DNA of 64,000 nt from Sphingomonas folli (GTDB lineage: Bacteria > Pseudomonadota > Alphaproteobacteria > Sphingomonadales > Sphingomonadaceae), in the NCBI RefSeq assembly GCF_019429525.1, contig NZ_JAHXZL010000013.1, forward strand, positions 117,973 through 181,972. Direction: 5' to 3'. The first letter of the stretch is position 1, and each line of letters begins with the position of its first letter. The notes beneath the pieces are model-generated. The model ran no database searches. It was not told the DNA's origin and saw only the letters and a program-made list of their open reading frames with translations. Positions 17,624 through 28,853 of the stretch are shown in pieces. The position numbers were made by a program, and so were the translations under genes.

Positions 17624-17638
17624 GGAGATTTACCTATA
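17624..17638 (+). promoter_or_regulatory. infC ribosome binding site and probable AUA start codon
   Basis: GGAG at 17624-17627 is followed eight bases later by ATA at 17636-17638 in the infC frame. The next ATG codons (17648 and 17651) are 20 or more bases from any Shine-Dalgarno sequence. infC is famous for rare start codons (AUU in E. coli) through which IF-3 represses its own translation, so AUA is a plausible start here. Confidence 0.6.
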
Positions 17639-18181
17639 CGTCCCCCCATGATGCGCCGGCCGATGCAGGCGCCACCGATGAACGGGCCCCGCTTCAACGA
17701 GTGGATTCAGAGCCCCAAGGTCCGCGTGATCGACCACGAGGGTGAGAACCTGGGCGTGATGTACACGCGCGAGGCCATGGAGCAGGCGCGCGAGGTGGGG
17801 CTCGACCTGGTCGAGGTGTCCCCCAACGCCGATCCGCCCGTCGCCAAGTTCCTCGACGTCGGCAAGTTCAAGTACGAGGCGCAGAAAAAGGCCAACCTCG
17901 CGCGCAAGTCGCAGAAGACGCAGGAGATCAAGGAGATCAAGATGCGTCCGAACATCGACGACCACGATTACGACACCAAGATGAAGAAGGTGGTCGAGTT
18001 CATCGAGGAGGGCGACAAGGTCAAGGTGACGATGCGCTTCCGCGGTCGCGAGCTGAGCCACGGCCAGCTCGGCATGAACGTGCTCCAGCGCGTCGCCGAG
18101 CAGGTCGCCGAGGTCGCCAAGGTCGAGGCCTACCCGCGCATGGAAGGCCGCCAGATGCTGATGGTGCTCGCCCCCAAGTGA
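17636..18181 (+). CDS. infC: Translation initiation factor IF-3
   Basis: A 181-residue IF-3. The N-terminal domain contains GPRFNEWIQSPKVRVID and GLDLVEVSPNADPPVAKFLD; the linker is basic (KYEAQKKANLARKSQK); the C-terminal domain has RPNIDDHDYDTKMKK and KVTMRFRGRELSH. IF-3 binds 30S, keeps subunits apart and checks start-codon identity. I place the start at ATA because it has the only well-spaced ribosome site; ATG at 17648 would shorten the protein by four residues, TTG at 17603 would lengthen it by 11. No rpmI-rplT genes follow, unlike many bacteria; a TonB receptor comes next after a hairpin. Confidence 0.95.
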   Translation: MRPPMMRRPMQAPPMNGPRFNEWIQSPKVRVIDHEGENLGVMYTREAMEQAREVGLDLVEVSPNADPPVAKFLDVGKFKYEAQKKANLARKSQKTQEIKEIKMRPNIDDHDYDTKMKKVVEFIEEGDKVKVTMRFRGRELSHGQLGMNVLQRVAEQVAEVAKVEAYPRMEGRQMLMVLAPK

Positions 18182-18187
18182 GCCGCT

Positions 18188-18214
18188 CGGGCCGCGGTGC
18201 GACGCCGCGGCCCG
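18188..18214 (+). terminator. GC hairpin after infC
   Basis: CGGGCCGCGG and CCGCGGCCCG pair perfectly over 10 bp around a seven-base loop, seven bases past the infC stop. Only a weak T-run (CTTG) follows, so termination may need Rho. Confidence 0.55.
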
Positions 18215-18391
18215 CCAGCTTGCCGTAGCGTCGCGCCGCGCCGGCGTTGCGCGCGCTCCACACCCGTTATTGAAAATCACCGCGTCGGGCACGAAAGCGC
18301 TAGACGAAGCATGGGTGTACGCTAAGCTCTTCCCAATACCGAACCTTCGAAAACGGGGGTCGGGAGAACAGGACCTTGGGAGAGGGACGCC

Positions 18392-21205
<2,814 letters not shown>

Positions 21206-21300
21206 TCGGGGCTCGACTTGCCGTCCCCGCGGGGCGGGGCGGCGGCGGCGGCTCGATCCGTCGCTCGACTCACTCGCCCCGCGGCGTTCTTGTCGAATCT

Positions 21301-21331
21301 ATTAACCTTATCTTCGTCAAATTGGGTTAAT
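21301..21331. promoter_or_regulatory. Inverted TTAACC half-sites in an AT-rich promoter region
   Basis: ATTAACC (21301-21307) and its exact complement GGTTAAT (21325-21331) are separated by 17 bases in a distinctly AT-rich stretch 100 bases before a small gene. TTAACC is the half-site of the alphaproteobacterial cell-cycle regulator CtrA, although the usual TTAA-N7-TTAA spacing is absent; another regulator is equally possible. Confidence 0.4.
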
Positions 21332-21426
21332 GATCCGCCGTCAACATCGGCGAATCGGTTCTGACTAGGGGCTTCTTGCGATAGAATAAATTGGCAAGTC
21401 GCCCGAGCGCCCGTGGGGGTGAGACG

Positions 21427-21642
21427 ATGAACGTGGACGTTCTCGGCCAGTCGTTGGCCGAGCAGCTCGAACAGATCCTCTGGACCGCGCGCAGCGCGGG
21501 CAGCACCCTCATCGTCTCGCGCGGCCAGCACCCCGACGCGATCGGCTGGATGATGCGCGAGGGCCTCGTGCGCGAGCGCCTCGGCCATCTCGTGCTCACG
21601 CCCAAGGGCCATGCCCATCGCCGCGCCTGCGCGCCCTATTGA
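21427..21642 (+). CDS. Small hypothetical protein, possible winged-helix fold
   Basis: A 71-residue cytosolic protein starting MNVDVLGQSLAEQLEQILW. The order helix, helix, then GWMMREGLVRERLGHLVLTPKGHAHRR looks like the second half of a winged-helix domain (recognition helix and wing), but no family is recognised. A purine-rich ribosome site (GGGGGTGAGA) precedes the ATG. Its upstream DNA is unusually AT-rich and carries inverted TTAACC sites, which supports a regulated, real gene. No partner gene is adjacent: it is followed by about 800 bases of repeats. Confidence 0.6.
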   Translation: MNVDVLGQSLAEQLEQILWTARSAGSTLIVSRGQHPDAIGWMMREGLVRERLGHLVLTPKGHAHRRACAPY

Positions 21643-21889
21643 GCGGCGCGGGCGGCCGGTGACGTCGCGCGCGTCGAACCGCGGCTGAGGGTCGCCTCGG
21701 CGAAGGACCGATCGGGGATCGCGAGCGCGCCTCGACGCGCCGTGGGAGCGCCCGCCCGCGCGGATGATCGGCGGCGCGACGTTCACCTGGGGCAGTGAGG
21801 CGGCTTGATCCTGGCGTCGACGCCGCCGTGCGCGCCCGTCCACGTACCGAGCGCCCATGGTCTCATGCTCGCGCGCGTAGAAGCTGTAC

Positions 21890-22250
21890 CGTGCTTGGGC
21901 GGACGCCGGGTCGCAGGGCGGTGGGGACAGCGCCCGGGGCCCTGGGCTCCTGCTTGCGCAGGAGCACGCCGCTAATCTAGCCGACGGGGTTCAAAGCCTA
22001 CGCCCTCCGTGTCGCACCGTGCTCCGGCGCACGCCGGAGCCCAGGGCCGCGGGAACAGCGCTCGTGGCCCTGAACGCCCGCTCGCCCCGGAGCACGCCGC
22101 TGGTCCAGACGACATGAGCCGAAGCCTACGTCCTCCGAACCCACCGTGCTCCGGCGCACGCCGGAGCCCAGGTCCACGGGAATAGCTCTCGCGCCCCTGC
22201 ACGCCCGCTCACGCCGGAGCACGCCGCCGGTCCCGACAGAGGATCATAGC
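21890..22250. repeat. 127-bp imperfect tandem repeats with inner hairpins
   Basis: Two neighbouring copies start at AAGCCTACG (21995 and 22122, period 127); a partial third copy precedes them and a remnant (TAGCCTGACC) follows. Each copy contains GTGCTCCGGCG-cacg-CCGGAGC, a hairpin, and ends with CGGAGCACGCCGC. The whole gap 21643-22460 has no supportable gene; its right end holds the OmpA terminator. Confidence 0.7.
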
Positions 22251-22401
22251 CTGACCGTCTCGGAGCGCCGCGCCGGCCGCACGGCGGGGAAGCCATGCTG
22301 GCAGCTCAGCCGGCCGCGCGCGCACTCGCGGTCGCCCCGACGTCGCCTGTCCCTGGTCGACGAGCGCCGGACCGCCCGTGCCCTCCCCGCACCGCCCACA
22401 A

Positions 22402-22434
22402 CGAGAAAGGGAGGCCGGCTCGCGCCGACCTCCC
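22402..22434 (-). terminator. Rho-independent terminator of the OmpA gene
   Basis: Read on the minus strand: GGGAGGTCGGC, loop GCGA, GCCGGCCTCCC, then TTTCTCG. An 11-bp stem with one G-U pair, a stable GNRA-type tetraloop and a short T-run, 27 bases beyond the stop codon. Confidence 0.75.
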
Positions 22435-22460
22435 CGTCTCGTTCGCCGAAGCGATCGACC

Positions 22461-23588
<1,128 letters not shown>

Positions 23589-23705
23589 AATCCCCTTTCC
23601 ATGGTGTCACTACGGACAGCGCAAACTCACTATCGGGATGTTGGTTTCCGAACAAGCTGACAAATCCTGGGTGCTGTTGCGCGATTACAACACCGCCGCC
23701 TGCGC

Positions 23706-24206
23706 TCAGCGCGCGATAAGTCCGTGCGCGCGCAGTGCTGCGAGCACTTGCGCGAGGCAGGCGCGCGCGGCGGCATCCCCCTCGCCCTGCCCCGGATCGG
23801 CGATCGCGGCGGCGCGCGCGCCGACCACCTGCTGTCCCTCGACCAGCACGCGCGCGGCGCGCACGGTGCCGCTCTCCCAGCCGCCGGCGGTGTGGGCGAC
23901 GACCAGCTGGCGCGCGCGGTCCCAGGCGCGCAACCCCTCGCGCGGCGCGACGAACTGCCATCCCGCGCCGGTCCAGCCGGCGAGCGCGCCCGCCTGCCCC
24001 GCCCAGGCGCCGCGCGGCGCGGTGCCGACGATCCAGCACTGCCCCGCGAGCGGCGCCTCGGGGGGCGCGTCGACGCCGCTGGCCTCGACGGCGCCGCACA
24101 GCGCGAGGTCGATCAGCGCGAGCGCCTCGTTGTGCGTCTCCTCCTTGTGCGCCTGGCCGCTCACCAGCAGCGGCAGCGCCAGCCGCGCGGTCGTGTCGTC
24201 GCTCAT
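23706..24206 (-). CDS. DUF2793 GTA-associated tail/fibre protein
   Basis: A 166-residue protein beginning with the DUF2793 pattern (LALPLLVSGQAHKEETHNEAL), then a Trp- and Gly-containing small domain (CWIVGTAPRGAWAGQAGALA and GWQFVAPREGL), ending with a helical segment. DUF2793 proteins are found at the distal end of GTA and prophage tail modules and are thought to be tip or fibre accessories. It is the last gene of the cluster and is separated from the host-specificity gene by a 368-base repeat region, so its expression may be uncoupled from the rest. Confidence 0.85.
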   Translation of the reverse strand: MSDDTTARLALPLLVSGQAHKEETHNEALALIDLALCGAVEASGVDAPPEAPLAGQCWIVGTAPRGAWAGQAGALAGWTGAGWQFVAPREGLRAWDRARQLVVAHTAGGWESGTVRAARVLVEGQQVVGARAAAIADPGQGEGDAAARACLAQVLAALRAHGLIAR

Positions 24207-24239
24207 GGGTGATGTCTCCTGCTGGTGGCGGGCGAGGGG

Positions 24240-24560
24240 AGGAAGGTGGGTTCACGCGAAGACGCGAGGACGCGAAGAAGGGAGCCCGCGCGGCAGCGCT
24301 TCCGCGCGATCGGCGGACCGGCGGGGCACGCGCACCCTCGCCGCGATTTCCTTGTGAACGAACGTCTTCGCTTGGACCGTCGGCGCCGCCGCGTCGGCGC
24401 GCGGTGAGATGGTTCACGCGGAGGCGCGCAGACGCGGAGGAGTCGCGCGTGCGGCCAGCGTCTCGCGCCCGCTCCCGACGAGATGCGACAGGGGGCTACC
24501 GCGGACAACCGCGCTCCCTGCGCCTCCGCGTCTCCGCGCGATCGACCTTCTCTCACTCGC
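24240..24560. repeat. Dispersed 'TTCACGCGAAGACGCG' repeats in inverted arrangement
   Basis: TTCACGCGAAGACGCGAGGA and a second start TTCACGCGGAGGCGCGCAGA face the complementary CTCCGCGTCTCCGCGCGA. The same family recurs at 35.8-36.0 kb on both sides of the capsid leader. The 368-base gap between the host-specificity gene and DUF2793 contains nothing else. Confidence 0.65.
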
Positions 24561-24574
24561 GGTGCGCCGCACCC

Positions 24575-26665
24575 TCACAACTCCAGCATCGTCGGCCGCG
24601 AGAGCGCCAGCGTCCCCTGTTGCCGAACCGCCACGCGCCGCGCGCCGTGCCCTATCGGTAACAGCAGCCGCGGCTCCTGGACCGTGACGCGGCGCGCGCC
24701 GTCGAGGGTCACGACATACAGCTCGCGCTCCTCGCCGAGCGGCACCGGTGCCGCGTCCCAGCGCCAGCCGTGGCGGCTGCGGCGGGTCCAGGTCAGCAGC
24801 GTCGCGCCGTCCGCGGCGGCGCGCGCGCGCAGGTGCACCGGCGACGGCGGCGCCAGCGCGCTGCCGTCGAGTGTCAGCTCGGCGCTCACCGGCGCGGCAT
24901 CGCCCACGCCGGCGGCGAGCACGCGCAGCGTGTCGCCCGCGCGCGCGCCCGGCGGCGCCACCGTCACGCGGGTCGCGCGCTCCACCAGGACGAAGCGCGT
25001 ACCCACGCCCCAGGCCGCCGCCGCGCTGCCGCGCCGCGCGCGCAGCAGCGTCGACAGCCGCCAGCGCCGCGGCGCGAGCTGGCGCGCGTCGGCGAACTGC
25101 ACCAGCTCGTCGCCGACGAGCGCGAGGTTGGCGCCGCGGTCGAGCGCACGCGGCGCGCAGGATTCCAGCACCATGTCGTCGTGCGCGAGCAGCAGCTCGA
25201 TCGTGCCGTGGCGGTCCACCAGCGTCCCCGGCGCGCGCGCGAGCGGCGCCGCCAGCGCGCCGATCACCGCCGCGGGCGCGGTGTCGCCCGCCGCCTGCCA
25301 GCTCGCCCCGGCGTCGTCGCTCACCAGCAGCGCGGCGCGGCGCCAGCCCGGCGCGGTGCCCGCGGCGAACACCGTCACGCCCTCGACCGCGGGCGCGGCC
25401 TCGTCGAGCGGGGGCAGCTCGGCGAGCTGGAGCACGGTCGCGCCGATCGCGACGTCGGGCGCGCGCCGCGCCGTCCCCGCGTCCGCGGGCGCGATCGCGC
25501 TGGGCGCGTCGTCGAGCGCGGCGAGCTCGAGCGTCACCGCGTGCTGCTCGTAGCGCGCGCGCGTGACCCGCCACGCCGCCGCCTCGCCGTCGAGCCGCAC
25601 CGCCGCGCCGGGCCGCGCCGCCAGTGCGCGCGCGTCGAGCGTCACGGTCCGCGACACGCGCGCGCGCTCGGCGCGGCGCAGCGTGTCGCGCGCCAGCGCC
25701 GCGGCGCGCGCCGCGCTCACCGTCGCGGGCAGCTCGACCATCTCCTCGCGCCAGCCCGCGCCGCCGCGCCGCGCATGCTGCGCGCCGACCTGATAGTCGC
25801 GCGCGGCGTCGTAATGCGCCACCGTCACCGCGCGCGGCGCGGTCTCGACCGGGCGGCGCAGCGTCTCGCGCGCGATCGGGTCGTCGAGCGCCAGCGTGAC
25901 CGCGCAGCGGTCGGCAAGCGCGACCCCGCCGGGCACCGCGACGAACCAGCCGCCGGTGAGGCTCGCCAGCGGCGCGAGTGCGCCCGCGACGCTGTCGCCG
26001 CCGGCGGCATAGCCGTCGACGGTGGCGTCGGGCCCGGCACCGACGATCGCGCCCGCGCCGATCGCGCGCGCGACGTCGCCGACCCGCACCGGCGCGGCGT
26101 CGGCGACCACCTCGAACGACAGCGACGGCACGCGCCCGCCGAAGTCGGCGAGCTGGAGCTGCTCGAACACCGCATAGGCCAGCCCGCGGAACGCCGGCGC
26201 GTCCGGCGCGTGCGCGGCGATCAGCGGGTCGGGCAGCTGGTCCTCAGTGCCGCGGTGGAGGCGGAAGCCCGTCGCGCTCTTCCAGTCGCCCGCGGCGCCG
26301 CGCAGCAGCTGGCCGTCGGCCCAGATGCGCCGCACGTCGAGGATCGCGCGCGCCGACAGCGCCACCGCGAGCGAGGCGGTGTAGCCGGCGCCGCCGCGCC
26401 CGCTCTTGCCGTGCGCGGCCTGGGCGGCGGGGGCCGGCTCGGTCGACCACAGCAACGTGCCGCTCACCCGCGTCACGCCGAACAGCAGCGGCAGCGGCGT
26501 GGCATAGGCGGCGGTCTGGACGCGGGGCTCGGCCAGCCGCGGGCCGGCGCGGTGGCGCGGCGCGAACAGCGCGCGGTCGAGCTGGTGGCCGAGCAGTCCG
26601 CCGATCGCGCCGCCGACCGGCCCGCCCACCGCGCGGCCGAGCGTGGAGAGGACGAGCGTGGCCAT
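24575..26665 (-). CDS. GTA baseplate / host-specificity protein (g15-like)
   Basis: A 696-residue tail protein. It starts with a glycine-zipper-like segment (GGPVGGAIGGLLGHQLDRAL) and AYATPLPLLFGVTRVSGTLLW, the signature beginning of GTA g15 and related phage tail proteins, continues through a baseplate-type domain (about 150-350) and ends with a repetitive beta region (VTLDGARRVTVQEPRLLLP). RcGTA g15 is about 1,300 residues and includes a TIM-barrel-like domain; this one is half that size and lacks it. A TIM-barrel-like region is instead fused to the DUF2460 protein in this cluster. It forms the particle tip that contacts the recipient cell. Confidence 0.88.
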   Translation of the reverse strand: MATLVLSTLGRAVGGPVGGAIGGLLGHQLDRALFAPRHRAGPRLAEPRVQTAAYATPLPLLFGVTRVSGTLLWSTEPAPAAQAAHGKSGRGGAGYTASLAVALSARAILDVRRIWADGQLLRGAAGDWKSATGFRLHRGTEDQLPDPLIAAHAPDAPAFRGLAYAVFEQLQLADFGGRVPSLSFEVVADAAPVRVGDVARAIGAGAIVGAGPDATVDGYAAGGDSVAGALAPLASLTGGWFVAVPGGVALADRCAVTLALDDPIARETLRRPVETAPRAVTVAHYDAARDYQVGAQHARRGGAGWREEMVELPATVSAARAAALARDTLRRAERARVSRTVTLDARALAARPGAAVRLDGEAAAWRVTRARYEQHAVTLELAALDDAPSAIAPADAGTARRAPDVAIGATVLQLAELPPLDEAAPAVEGVTVFAAGTAPGWRRAALLVSDDAGASWQAAGDTAPAAVIGALAAPLARAPGTLVDRHGTIELLLAHDDMVLESCAPRALDRGANLALVGDELVQFADARQLAPRRWRLSTLLRARRGSAAAAWGVGTRFVLVERATRVTVAPPGARAGDTLRVLAAGVGDAAPVSAELTLDGSALAPPSPVHLRARAAADGATLLTWTRRSRHGWRWDAAPVPLGEERELYVVTLDGARRVTVQEPRLLLPIGHGARRVAVRQQGTLALSRPTMLEL

Positions 26666-26772
26666 GCGGGGCTTCTCCGTGGGGCTGCGAAGACGGCGCG
26701 GATGTGAGGTACGACGACAGGCCCGCGCGCGTGCCCGGGGAGACCGCGACGCGGGAGGAAGACGGGCCCGGG

Positions 26773-27320
26773 ATCAACCTTCGTTGCCCACCGGGATCCC
26801 GGCGTCCCCGCCGGGGTGGTCGCTCGAGGGATGGGCGCGGTGCGACGTCGCCCGCGCGAGCCGATCGTGGGCGAGGCGCCGCGCTCCCCACGCCCCGCCC
26901 CGGCGGACGCCGGGGCCCAGGTGGGAAGGCCGACGTGGGACTCACGGACGTTCCCCGACTGGACCCCGGCCTCCGCCGGGGTGGTCGGTCGAGGGATGGG
27001 CGCGGTGCGACGTCGCCCGCGCGAGCCGATCGTGGACGACACACCGCGCTCCCCACGCCCCGCCCCGGCGGACGCCGGGGCCCAGGTGGGAAGGCCGACA
27101 TGGGACTCACGGACGTTCCCCGACTGGACCCCGGCCTCCGCCGGGGTGGTCGGTCGAGGGATGGGCGCGGTGCGACGTCGCCCGCGCGAGCCGATCGTGG
27201 GCGAGGCGCCACGCTCCCCACGCCCCGCCCCGGCGGACGCCCGGGCCCAGGTGGGAAGGCCGGCCCGGGACTCACGGACGTTCCCCAACCGGACCCCAGC
27301 GTCCGCCGGGGTGGGAAGGA
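26773..27320. repeat. 165-bp tandem repeat array inside the GTA cluster
   Basis: Three copies at exact period 165 (GATGGGCGCGGTGCGACGTC begins near 26830, 26995 and 27160) plus partial units at each end. Each unit carries an inverted repeat of the CCCCGGC-GGAC-GCCGGGG type. The copies differ at only a few bases, so the array is recent or kept uniform. Because 165 is divisible by three, all frames stay open over several hundred bases and give false repetitive proteins; the array is not a gene. Gap 26666-27417 contains nothing else. Confidence 0.9.
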
Positions 27321-27417
27321 TGAGGGCGCCGGAGCGCCTCGGCCTCCCAGCATCGCTTCCCGACGCGGCCCCGGCCCATGCCGGGGAACGAGAGGGCCGC
27401 GGGTCACCCCTCGGACC

Positions 27418-27795
27418 TCACCCGCGCCAGCGCCACGCCGCCACCAGCGGCCACGGCGCCTCGCCCGGTCGCTCCACCACGCGGCCGGCGACCGCGTCGG
27501 CGTGGATCACGCCGCGCTCGCCGCGCACCGCCAGGTGGAGCTGCGCCGGCGAGACGCGCAGCAGCAGCACGTCGCCCGGCCGCTCGCCGTCGCACGCGCG
27601 CAGCCCCGGCGGCAGCGCGAGCGACGGCAGCGTGCCGCGGCGCAGGCGATAGTCGCGCGGCAGCGTCACCTCGGCCCCGGCGCGCGCGAGCGCCACCGCG
27701 ACGACCCCGACGCAGTCGAGCCCGAGCGAGGGGTCACGCCCCTGCGCGCGGAAGCGCACGCCGACCAGCGCGCGCGCGGCGCCGAGGACGTACAA
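27418..27795 (-). CDS. GTA NlpC/P60 cell-wall peptidase (g14-like)
   Basis: About 125 residues of NlpC/P60 fold. ARALVGVRFRAQGRDPSLGL leads to the catalytic cysteine (GLDCVGVVA, Cys28) and the catalytic histidine lies in PAQLHLAVRGERG. The enzyme cleaves peptidoglycan peptides and would open the recipient wall for DNA entry. No ATG is available near the conserved N-terminus; I use TTG at 27793-27795, directly preceded by GGGGAGGG. That purine-rich sequence is itself part of a dispersed hairpin repeat that occupies the upstream gap. GTG at residue 13 would cut into the domain. Confidence 0.8.
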   Translation of the reverse strand: MYVLGAARALVGVRFRAQGRDPSLGLDCVGVVAVALARAGAEVTLPRDYRLRRGTLPSLALPPGLRACDGERPGDVLLLRVSPAQLHLAVRGERGVIHADAVAGRVVERPGEAPWPLVAAWRWRG

Positions 27796-28049
27796 CCCTC
27801 CCCGCTCGCGGGGAGGGGGCGTGCGGGCGAGATGCCGTCCCCCGGACCCCATCCCGGCGTGCCGCTGGCAGGCCGGAGCCCGCACATCAAGCGTAGTGCG
27901 GTGGTCGTGGGGGCTCTCCACGCGGCCCCGCGTTGCCGGAAGCCCCGCTCCGTCAGGCCTGCGGCCTGCCATCTCCCCGTCCCGGGGAGGATCTGGGGAG
28001 CTTAGACATCGCGGCGATCCCACCGGTTCGACCGACTCCCCCATGCCGC
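27796..28049. repeat. Dispersed hairpin repeats between DUF2163 and NlpC/P60 genes
   Basis: CCCTCCCCGCTCGCGGGGAG (20 bases) abuts the NlpC start codon, and GCCATCTCCCCGTCCCGGGG lies near 27970. Both belong to the family seen at 0.4, 7.7, 34.6, 45.3, 48.1 and 59.3 kb. No gene is supported in the gap. Confidence 0.7.
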
Positions 28050-28853
28050 TCACGCCCCCGGATACCGCATCAGCAGGTCGTTCCCCGGCACATAGGGCTC
28101 GCCGCGGAAGTTGACCGCGTTGCCGAAGCGCCCCGCGCAGGTCGCGAGCAACTTGTCGCAGCCCTCCACCAGCTCCACCAGCGTCCCCGCCGCCACCGCG
28201 TGCGGCGGTGCCTGCTCCAGCGTCACCCCCGCCCCCGCCGATGCCGCCACCGCGCTCACCAGCCCGCCGTTGTCGCCGCCGAACCAGCGCAGCACGCCCC
28301 CCGCATAGGCGCCCGCGACCGGCTCCTCTCGGTCGAGCGTCACCGCCGTCCCCGCCGCCGCCGCCACGCGCGCGAAGCGCCGCCGCGCCGCCATCATCAC
28401 GCGGCAGCGGCGATCGCCCAGCTCGGCGCGGCAGGTCGGCGCGGTCAGCTCCACCGCGGGGCGGTCGAGCCGCGCCTGCGCGCCGCTCAGCTCGGCGGTG
28501 AAGTCGCGGTCGCGCGCGGTCACCGCGCCGATCCGCCCCTCGCCGAGCGGCAGCGGCGCCGCGCGCGCCTCGCTCCAGTCGACCGCGAGACACACCACGC
28601 GCGCGCCGTCCCATCGCCCGTCGGCGAGGTCGCGCGCGGTGATCGCGGCGGCGGTGAAGGCGCCCTCCGCCGCCATCGTGTCGGCGTCGAGCCCGCTCCC
28701 CAGCGCCACCGCCGAGGGCGTCATCCCCGGCGCGGCGCGATAGACCAGCCCGTCGACCACGAGGTCGCGGTCGTGCGCGGTCAGCGCCAGGGTGACGCCG
28801 TCGCGCCGCTCGAGCCGCCAGCACAAAGCCAGCGCCAGCAATCGGTCGCTCAT
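28050..28853 (-). CDS. GTA DUF2163 baseplate-hub protein (g13-like)
   Basis: A 267-residue protein of the DUF2163 family (phage conserved BR0599 C-terminal type). Recognisable are the N-terminal LCWRLERRDGVTLALTAHDR, the central TAPTCRAELGDRRCRV with two Cys, and the C-terminal LVEGCDKLLATCAGRFGNAV followed by NFRGEPYVPGND. The four Cys could bind an iron-sulphur cluster or zinc as in related tail-tip proteins. Start overlaps the stop of the DUF2460 gene (ATGA). It forms part of the tail tip beneath the host-specificity protein. Confidence 0.92.
   Translation of the reverse strand: MSDRLLALALCWRLERRDGVTLALTAHDRDLVVDGLVYRAAPGMTPSAVALGSGLDADTMAAEGAFTAAAITARDLADGRWDGARVVCLAVDWSEARAAPLPLGEGRIGAVTARDRDFTAELSGAQARLDRPAVELTAPTCRAELGDRRCRVMMAARRRFARVAAAAGTAVTLDREEPVAGAYAGGVLRWFGGDNGGLVSAVAASAGAGVTLEQAPPHAVAAGTLVELVEGCDKLLATCAGRFGNAVNFRGEPYVPGNDLLMRYPGA

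Noticed and set aside
18182..18391. rpmI-rplT genes expected behind infC
   Set aside because: The 210-base gap holds no frame resembling L35 or L20; they must be elsewhere in the genome.
21643..22460. Possible small genes between the 71-residue protein and OmpA
   Set aside because: Frames are Arg/Pro-rich and coincide with hairpin repeats; no ribosome sites or family motifs.
26473..27288. A 271-codon minus-strand frame (and similar plus-strand frames) with a 55-residue repeating peptide
   Set aside because: It is produced by the 165-bp tandem array, whose unit is a multiple of three; no ribosome site, no family, and the repeat peptide exists in several frames.
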